This document shows positions 58,369-64,000 of a DNA stretch of 64,000 bases, in pieces. The notes below the pieces were generated by a model that was given only the letters and a program-made list of their open reading frames with translations, searched no databases and had not been told where the DNA came from. The stretch covers positions 1 to 64,000 of the forward strand of contig CAYJKL010000003.1 of assembly GCA_964370755.1 (NCBI GenBank), in the 5' to 3' direction. Made by a program: the position numbers and the translations under genes. Every line of letters begins with the position of its first letter. Position 1 is the stretch's first letter. This DNA comes from CAKOSP01 sp964370755 (GTDB lineage: Bacteria; Bacillota_I; Bacilli_A; RF39; UBA660).

Positions 58369-58494
58369 GTAAGGAGGAATGATACCCTAAGAAATAAAAA
58401 ATACCACAAATTAAAAACTTAAACTCACACTTTAAAATACAAAAAAACAAACACAAACACAAATAAAAAAGAACACTTAAGTTCTTTTTCTTTT
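58369..58494 (+). ncRNA. Candidate small RNA with a 79-nt G-free stretch
   Basis: Between the PhoP-like promoter and a terminator there is no real ORF: a perfect AAGGAGG is followed by ATG-ATA-CCC-TAA (three codons). From 58392 to 58470 there is not one G, so the RNA would be unstructured A/C/T-rich sequence ending in a hairpin. It could be a small RNA, a mini-ORF leader or a decayed gene. Boundaries are inferred from promoter and terminator only. Confidence 0.4.
58468..58494. terminator. Bidirectional terminator
   Basis: AAAGAAC, loop ACTTAA, GTTCTTT with T-run on the + strand and A-run on the other side, 3 bp from the end of uppP. Confidence 0.7.
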
Positions 58495-58496
58495 TG

Positions 58497-59306
58497 TTAT
58501 CTAAAATAAATAAATATAAATATAGCTAGTAGAATGCAGTAAACTGAAAAATAATGTAGTTTTCCTTTTTTTACCCAATCACTAAGCCATTTATAAGAAA
58601 AATATGTAATAATGCCAGCAGCTACCATACCAGCTAGATAAGGAACTACTAAAGAGCTTTCACTAGTATCTAAAAAGTCACTAGCCCCAAGTATTAAAGA
58701 ACCAACACTAGCAGGGAAGTATAAAATAAAAGTATATTTAAGTGATGTTTCTCTTTTTAGATTACAAAGTAAACATGCAACTAATGTAGCTCCACTTCTA
58801 GAAATACCAGGAAAAATAGCGATTGATTGAAATAATCCAATAACAATAGCGTCTTTTAAAGTGATGTTATCATCACCTTTATCGCCTTTATTTTTTCTAA
58901 CAATAAATAACATTAATGCAGTAGTTAAAAATGCAACAGCAAGAAAATACACAGATAACAAATTTTCTTCAAGAGCATCTTTAAATAATAATCCAGTAAT
59001 TGTAACTGGAATAGTAGATATAATTAAGTAAATACAATATCTAAATTTATCTTTGGTAAGTTTTCTTTTTTCTTTATTAAATATATAACTAAAGAAATTT
59101 TGTATTAAATCTATAATATCTTTCCAAAATATAATTAGTATCGCTATAAACGATCCGAAGTTAGCAATTATCTCAAAGTTAAGTGAATTAAAAATATTAG
59201 TATTAAATAATTCCTTAAACAAATAAATATGCCCACTTGACGATACTGGAATAGGCTCTGTAATTCCTTGTATTATTCCTAGTATCACATATCTTAAAGT
59301 TTCCAT
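58497..59306 (-). CDS. uppP: Undecaprenyl-diphosphatase UppP/BacA
   Basis: A 269-residue polytopic protein that dephosphorylates undecaprenyl diphosphate, recycling the lipid carrier for cell-wall synthesis. ITEPIPVSSSGH (about 15-26) and PGISRSGATL (about 164-173) are the two signature motifs. The first Glu of the usual EGxxE pattern is Gln (QGITE); the second Glu and the PGxSRSG arginine are kept. About eight membrane helices. AGGTGTT precedes the start on the minus strand. Ends at a bidirectional terminator. Confidence 0.92.
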   Translation of the reverse strand: METLRYVILGIIQGITEPIPVSSSGHIYLFKELFNTNIFNSLNFEIIANFGSFIAILIIFWKDIIDLIQNFFSYIFNKEKRKLTKDKFRYCIYLIISTIPVTITGLLFKDALEENLLSVYFLAVAFLTTALMLFIVRKNKGDKGDDNITLKDAIVIGLFQSIAIFPGISRSGATLVACLLCNLKRETSLKYTFILYFPASVGSLILGASDFLDTSESSLVVPYLAGMVAAGIITYFSYKWLSDWVKKGKLHYFSVYCILLAIFIFIYFR

Positions 59307-59365
59307 ATAAACACCTCACTAAATAATTATATAATATTTTTAACAAAATATAAATAAAATTTAGT

Positions 59366-59605
59366 ATGATTATGTTATTATTAATAATTTTAAGTATACT
59401 TTTTATAAGTAATGGCATATTTATGTGCATTGTTTATTCGAATATTTTACTTTTAGGGTATAGTTTTGGATATTTTGTAAATTTTATTATTAAGAAACCA
59501 TTTTTTTGGTTTTTCGTAGTAGGTATTATTATGCTTGTATATATTATAGAAAGGATAACAAAAAGTGAATTATTATTACGACGTAAATCTAAATTTTTTA
59601 GATAA
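59366..59605 (+). CDS. Small two-helix membrane protein (uncertain)
   Basis: A 79-residue ORF with two hydrophobic helices (about 2-38 and 46-64) and a basic tail (RRKSKFFR). It overlaps the next gene by 41 bp in another frame and lacks a good ribosome site, so it may be chance; hydrophobic ORFs are frequent in AT-rich DNA. It lies where a promoter for the following gene is expected. Confidence 0.35.
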   Translation: MIMLLLIILSILFISNGIFMCIVYSNILLLGYSFGYFVNFIIKKPFFWFFVVGIIMLVYIIERITKSELLLRRKSKFFR

Positions 59606-60188
59606 CTATTATAAAGAATTTGAGTGGAACAGCGAGGATAAAATAAAAATAATTAATAAAATACCTTTAATTCCAATAAATTTTAAAACATTTACAGAAA
59701 TATATTCTTCAAAAATAAAAGTTTCTAATGAATTTTTAAAATTAATAGAAGGAAAAACAAAGTATAAAACTGGATATATAAACTACTCATGTATATTTAC
59801 AGATTTATCATCATCAGTAGCAGTTATATTTAATAAAAAGGGAGAAAGTATTTTCTACAGTACTTTATCATATGAAGATGAGCTTTCTATCGAAGATATA
59901 TCGTATACTTTAAAAAAATATAAACTAGAATATGAAGTAATGAGTAGTTTACCTAAATCTGTAAATAGAAAAGAAATTATTATGAAAACTTACATAGAAG
60001 ATGAACTAGATACTCTAATGCGTAATAAAGATTTTGAAAAATTAAAATTTCTATATCATTACATATTTTATAAAGTACCTAGTAGTAATAAGAATATAAT
60101 TAAAGAATTAAAAAATAAATTAAATACGTTTAATGAAGATATGTATAAACTATATGACATACTTAAAATTAGTAATAAAAGTGTATAA
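59565..60188 (+). CDS. DUF3603/YjbA-like protein
   Basis: A 207-residue cytosolic protein. YYYDVNLNFLDNYYKEFEWNSEDKIKIINKIPLI (by parts, about 3-36) and the later YSCIFTDLSSSVAVIFN follow the pattern of B. subtilis YjbA (DUF3603), which has a VNWFE... FHEWRKEDxVELLDQVPLL start and YCFVVTDG. The function of the family is unknown. GTG start with AAGGA upstream. I am moderately sure of the family. Confidence 0.55.
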   Translation: MNYYYDVNLNFLDNYYKEFEWNSEDKIKIINKIPLIPINFKTFTEIYSSKIKVSNEFLKLIEGKTKYKTGYINYSCIFTDLSSSVAVIFNKKGESIFYSTLSYEDELSIEDISYTLKKYKLEYEVMSSLPKSVNRKEIIMKTYIEDELDTLMRNKDFEKLKFLYHYIFYKVPSSNKNIIKELKNKLNTFNEDMYKLYDILKISNKSV

Positions 60189-60226
60189 TATTTTTTTATA
60201 AAAGCATACTATAAAAGAGGTATATT

Positions 60227-60763
60227 ATGAATAAAATATTAATGTTACTTTTAAGCATTTTTATAATTGGCTGCAGTGTAACTAGCACGGCTAAAACTCC
60301 AGTAGAAGGTTATTTAAATAGTTATCAAGACTTATCATATGAAGTAATGCTTGATATGGAAAAAGTAGTTGAAGAAGAAGATTTAAGCAAAGATCAAAAA
60401 GAACTTTATAGAGCAATATTAAAAAAGCAATACGAAGATTTAAAATACGAAATTATTGAAGAAACTTATGACGAAGATGAAGCAGTAGTAACAGTTAAAA
60501 TATCAGTTTATGATTATTATAAAGCATCAAAAGAATCTGCTGCATATTTAAAAGAAAATGTTGAAGAGTTTCATGATGATGAAGGAAAATATTCAAATGA
60601 ATTATACATGGAATATAAACTAAATAGATTGAAAAAGGTAACAGACAAAATCGAATATAATCTAGAGTTTGAAGTAATAAAAGAAAATGATGTTTGGAAA
60701 CTAAATTCAGTAACCAACGCTGACTTAGAAAAAATACATGGTATATATAATTATGAAGAGTAA
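60227..60763 (+). CDS. Lipoprotein of unknown function
   Basis: A 178-residue protein with a lipoprotein signal (MNKILMLLLSIFIIGCSVT, lipobox IIGC with Cys at 16). The mature part (TPVEGYLNSYQDL... VKISVYDYYKAS... WKLNSVTNADLEKIHGIY) resembles NTF2/DUF4878-type lipoproteins in layout: a helix, then beta strands. AAAGAGGT precedes ATG. Own terminator. Confidence 0.65.
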   Translation: MNKILMLLLSIFIIGCSVTSTAKTPVEGYLNSYQDLSYEVMLDMEKVVEEEDLSKDQKELYRAILKKQYEDLKYEIIEETYDEDEAVVTVKISVYDYYKASKESAAYLKENVEEFHDDEGKYSNELYMEYKLNRLKKVTDKIEYNLEFEVIKENDVWKLNSVTNADLEKIHGIYNYEE

Positions 60764-60788
60764 ATTCTTCATTTTTTTAATTAAAAGT

Positions 60789-60813
60789 AGTTATTTGCAA
60801 TAACTTTTTTTTG
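60789..60813 (+). terminator. Terminator
   Basis: AGTTATT, loop TGC, AATAACT, T8. Confidence 0.85.
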
Positions 60814-60849
60814 TAGTATAATAAAATTAATTATTTTAGGAGGGCGTTT

Positions 60850-62736
60850 ATGGAAATAATTAATAGTAAAGATATGGAAAGAGTTATTCCTGAGGGGAAA
60901 AAAATTGTAAAAACGATCAATGGTATAGATATTTATAACATGAATGTATATGAAAATATAATGTCAAGAGTTACGAATCATCTAGATGTACCATTTGTTG
61001 ACTATCACGGAAGAGTATTCACATATGGAGACATACCAAAAAACGTGAATATATATTCAAAAGGATTTGATTCATTAAATTTAAAAGAAGGATTTGTAGT
61101 TACAACTTCACTTCCGCCAACAGTTGAAAATATATTTTCATTATTATCAATGGAAGATAGAGGTATAATAAGTAATAATGTAAACTTTTTATTTCTAAGA
61201 AGTGATTTGAAAGAATATACAGATAATAAAAACTCAGATACATTAATTATTCTTGATATGTATTTACCTTTCATATCAAACAAGATTAAAGAAACAGGAA
61301 TTAAAAATATAATTATAGTATCTTTAAATGATTTATTACCAAAAGACCAAAAAGGATTTTATGATGATTTAAGAAAGATGCCAGAGAGTATTAGAAAAAA
61401 ATTTGAAGATAAAAACTTCTTGGAAGATTGTAAGCAAGACATAAAAAAGTTAAAACATATAAATTTTATCAAAATGAAAGAGTTTATTCGTGCAGGTAAA
61501 AATCCATTTAGAAAAATTAAACCAGTTGAGGTAGATATTAATAGGGATAGTATTTACTCCTATACAAGTGGAACTACAGGAAAACCTAAGTGTATAGTTT
61601 TTAAAGAGTATGCAGCAAATGCCTTGCTAGAAATGCATAATGGGTTAGATTTACATGATAAAATCGGTGATAGATCGTTGGAAGTGATACCAACATCACA
61701 TACAACAGGAATGTTTTATGGATTATATTTACTTATGAGTAGATGCAAAACCATGGTTCCTCAACCAATATATGACCGTACAACATTTGCATCAGATTTA
61801 TATAATAAAGATATAAATCACACAGTTGCAGCTGGAAGTTTTTGGATTGAAGCTTGTAATCATAAGTATAAAAATAAAGACGCGCTAAAAAACATATCAA
61901 GAGCTGGATCAGGTGGAGAACCAATTACAATCGGAAACATCAATATGATAAACTCATGGTTAAAAGAAAATGGTTGTGAGCAAAGAATATCTCTAGGTGG
62001 TGGAACTGGAGAACTTGGTTCAAGTATATTTACAAGCTATTACTCACCACTGGGTACTATTACAAATGAAACAGGAAAACCAATACCAGGTACAATAGTA
62101 AGAATAGTAGAAAATCCATACACAAATAAGGAAGTTGAAATAGGACAAAGAGGTTATCTTCAAGCATCTAGTGCAGCTCAAGCAGATAGATACCTAGATA
62201 ATGAAGAAGCAACTAATAAAGTATGGTTTGAAGAAAATGGTATAATATGGTATAACCCATTTGATATAACAGAACAAAACCCAGTAGATAAAACATATAC
62301 AATGCTAGGTAGAGATACTGATTGCTACAAAGATGAATTTGGTAACACACAATATCTATTTGATATTGAATATTCATTAGATAGTAATGGTCCAATTAAA
62401 GAGTGGGAAATATCAAAATTTAAAGATGAAACAAATAATGACCGAGTAGTTGCCCAAATAGTACTGAAGGACAATGTATTGTTATTAAAAAGTGAAATAG
62501 TAAATTATGTATGTTCAAAATATGGAGTATCAGCTGTTAAATTTTATGATGCTTTCACATCGAGTCAAGTAACTGGTAAACGCAAATATGCAGAACTTGC
62601 AGCTGATAATGAAGGTTATTACGCACCATTTAATGAAGATAATTTAATGTACATAGATTATAAAGGAGAAAATACAACAAAAAAACTAATAAAAAATAGT
62701 GAAGTTGATGAGTTATATGTTAAAATAAGAATATAG
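60850..62736 (+). CDS. Adenylate-forming enzyme (AMP-dependent synthetase/ligase)
   Basis: A 628-residue ANL-superfamily enzyme that activates a carboxylate with ATP to an acyl-adenylate. SYTSGTTGKPKC (P-loop, about 237-248), SLGGGTGELGS, GRDTDCYKDE (the GRxDxxxK region) and SSQVTGKRKYAEL (the catalytic C-terminal Lys) are present. It has an unusual N-terminal half with long insertions (about 100-230), and no carrier domain. Substrate unknown; fatty acid or amino acid are both possible. TTTAGGAGGGC precedes the ATG. It is 10 bp upstream of a sensor kinase gene. Confidence 0.8.
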   Translation: MEIINSKDMERVIPEGKKIVKTINGIDIYNMNVYENIMSRVTNHLDVPFVDYHGRVFTYGDIPKNVNIYSKGFDSLNLKEGFVVTTSLPPTVENIFSLLSMEDRGIISNNVNFLFLRSDLKEYTDNKNSDTLIILDMYLPFISNKIKETGIKNIIIVSLNDLLPKDQKGFYDDLRKMPESIRKKFEDKNFLEDCKQDIKKLKHINFIKMKEFIRAGKNPFRKIKPVEVDINRDSIYSYTSGTTGKPKCIVFKEYAANALLEMHNGLDLHDKIGDRSLEVIPTSHTTGMFYGLYLLMSRCKTMVPQPIYDRTTFASDLYNKDINHTVAAGSFWIEACNHKYKNKDALKNISRAGSGGEPITIGNINMINSWLKENGCEQRISLGGGTGELGSSIFTSYYSPLGTITNETGKPIPGTIVRIVENPYTNKEVEIGQRGYLQASSAAQADRYLDNEEATNKVWFEENGIIWYNPFDITEQNPVDKTYTMLGRDTDCYKDEFGNTQYLFDIEYSLDSNGPIKEWEISKFKDETNNDRVVAQIVLKDNVLLLKSEIVNYVCSKYGVSAVKFYDAFTSSQVTGKRKYAELAADNEGYYAPFNEDNLMYIDYKGENTTKKLIKNSEVDELYVKIRI

Positions 62737-62746
62737 GTGGTAAAAG

Positions 62747-64000
62747 ATGATAATAAATATTGTTAGTAGTATAAATTTTTTAATAGTTATTTTTGTATTG
62801 TTATATGATTTTTATTCCAAGAAAAGAGTAGATAGTATAGAAAATAAATGTTTTAAAATATTGACATTTGTAAATATTTTAGGACTAGTTATTGATATGA
62901 CAATATTTTTGTTATTGATAAATGGAGTTGATACTTATATTGTAAATTTTCTAAATGAGTTAGTAATGCTATATTATTTAGTATTTATGTATATATTAAT
63001 TATATATTTTTATGTTATTTCGAATTTAATAACAAAAAAAAATGACAAAAAATTATTAAAATTTAAATTCAAAATAAAGATATTTTATATTATATCAGCA
63101 ATTTTAGTAATGGCTTTACCAATAAATTTCATTTCTGAGAATAACTATATTTATCCAACAGGGCCAAGTGTGATTTTTGCTTATATTGTGGGTGTAATAG
63201 GGTTAAGTATTATAGTTTATAATGCACTTAAAAAGAAAGAAAATTTAAATAAAAAAAGTACAATAACTATAATTTTAGTAATTATATTTGCAATTTTAAG
63301 TGTTATTATACAGTATTATAACCATGATATAATTCTATTAATACCATCACATACAATTGCAATATTATTTATATATTTTAGTTTAGAAAATCCAGATTTA
63401 AAATTAATTGCTGAACTGAATCTAGCTAAAGATTTAGCAGATAAATCCAATCAAGCAAAGTCAGATTTTTTAGCAAGTATGAGTCATGAGATAAGAACGC
63501 CTTTAAATGCAATCTATGGTTTAAGTAGCTTAGCCTTAGAAGAATACAAACTAGAAGACAATTTTAAAGAGGATTTAACAGATATTACAAATGCTTCACA
63601 GACATTATTGGAAATCGTAGGAAATGTGTTAGATTTTAATAAAATAGAAACAAATAATGTGGAAATTAATGAAGAAAATTATTCTATTATAGACGAAGTA
63701 AAAAAAATTATAAAAGTTAATGAATATCGCATCGGTGAAAAAAATATTAAACTTAATTTAGAAATAGCCTCGGATGTACCAGAAATATTATTAGGGGATA
63801 GGGTACATATTAAACAAATTTTAAATAATTTAGTATCAAATGCAATTAAATATACAGATAGAGGTTTAGTATCAGTAATTGTAAAATGCATAAATATTAA
63901 GGGTGTTTGTACTTTGATTATAACTGTTAATGACACCGGAAAAGGAATAAAATCCGAAAATATCGAAAAATTATTTAATAAATTCGAAAGATTAGATGCT
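62747..64000 (+). CDS. Membrane sensor histidine kinase (cut by window end)
   Basis: The frame is open for 418 codons to the window edge. An N-terminal sensor with about seven membrane helices (about 1-225) is followed by a linker coil (ELNLAKDLADKSNQAKSDFLA by parts), the H-box SMSHEIRTPLNAIYG with His247, and an ATPase domain with N-box (LNNLVSNAIKYT) and DTGKGI. The MSHEIRTPLN form is typical of hybrid kinases, so receiver domains may follow beyond the window. AGGTGG overlaps the previous stop and serves the ATG; co-transcribed with the adenylate-forming enzyme. Confidence 0.88.
   Translation, partial: MIINIVSSINFLIVIFVLLYDFYSKKRVDSIENKCFKILTFVNILGLVIDMTIFLLLINGVDTYIVNFLNELVMLYYLVFMYILIIYFYVISNLITKKNDKKLLKFKFKIKIFYIISAILVMALPINFISENNYIYPTGPSVIFAYIVGVIGLSIIVYNALKKKENLNKKSTITIILVIIFAILSVIIQYYNHDIILLIPSHTIAILFIYFSLENPDLKLIAELNLAKDLADKSNQAKSDFLASMSHEIRTPLNAIYGLSSLALEEYKLEDNFKEDLTDITNASQTLLEIVGNVLDFNKIETNNVEINEENYSIIDEVKKIIKVNEYRIGEKNIKLNLEIASDVPEILLGDRVHIKQILNNLVSNAIKYTDRGLVSVIVKCINIKGVCTLIITVNDTGKGIKSENIEKLFNKFERLDA

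Overview
The window is very AT-rich (my visual estimate is roughly 27% GC) and reads as the chromosome of a low-GC, endospore-forming Firmicute (Bacilli-like). Evidence: Firmicutes markers (dnaB-dnaI primosome pair, ylxM-ftsY, rny, recA with a LexA box, a T-box before argS), sporulation genes (spoIIAA, a sigF-type sigma factor, spoVAC-spoVAD-spoVAE, cse60) and perfect Spo0A boxes. TGA is used as a stop (for example spoVAE), so this is not the Mycoplasma code. It is an assembly product: a 10-N gap lies in ftsY and a 100-N gap inside a repeat-containing gene. The species is not identifiable by eye.

Layout. 0-2.4 kb: accessory-looking DNA (small membrane ORFs, a frameshifted remnant, a DUF3800 protein, a GC-rich palindromic patch). 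2.4-10.4 kb: orphan ABC permease, two Nudix-fold proteins, an OmpR-type two-component system (TCS1), a CDF metal exporter and a MacB-like ABC exporter. Three promoters here (TCS1, a tiny gene, the exporter) share one direct-repeat operator. 10.5-17.3 kb: ftsY-ylxM, dacA, two dCTP-deaminase-like proteins with a cytidylyltransferase, then T-box-argS.

17.4-32.2 kb is the most distinctive part: a locus of three signal-peptidase-W-like proteins (one degenerate, one fused to about 600 residues of predicted cytosolic protein), a membrane-anchored McrB-like AAA+ ATPase, a DUF2357/McrC-like partner without a visible nuclease, six TasA/camelysin-like surface proteins, and two cytosolic proteins at the end. 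Its main promoter carries tandem Spo0A boxes. I read it as a sporulation- or stationary-phase-controlled surface-fibre or matrix system with a repurposed McrBC-like motor, which I cannot match to a described system.

32.2-35.1 kb: sporulation block (spoIIAA, sigF, spoVACDE). No spoIIAB lies in it, and SpoIIAA has Glu where the regulatory phospho-serine should be. 35.1-46.7 kb: unknown proteins, a degenerate GGDEF receptor, YihY/BrkB protein, LTA-synthase-like enzyme, asnB, XRE regulator, rmuC with a dead histidine-phosphatase, and another surface protein. 46.7-53.9 kb: dnaB-dnaI, an interrupted Rpn-like gene, recA, rny, cse60, a coat-like protein, trmB. 53.9-64 kb: lipoproteins, an envelope operon (disordered protein, DUF948-like, YtxH-like), a PhoP/PhoR-like system (TCS2) with PhoP-like boxes before itself and before a short G-free transcript, uppP, a DUF3603-like protein, an adenylate-forming enzyme and a histidine kinase cut by the window end.
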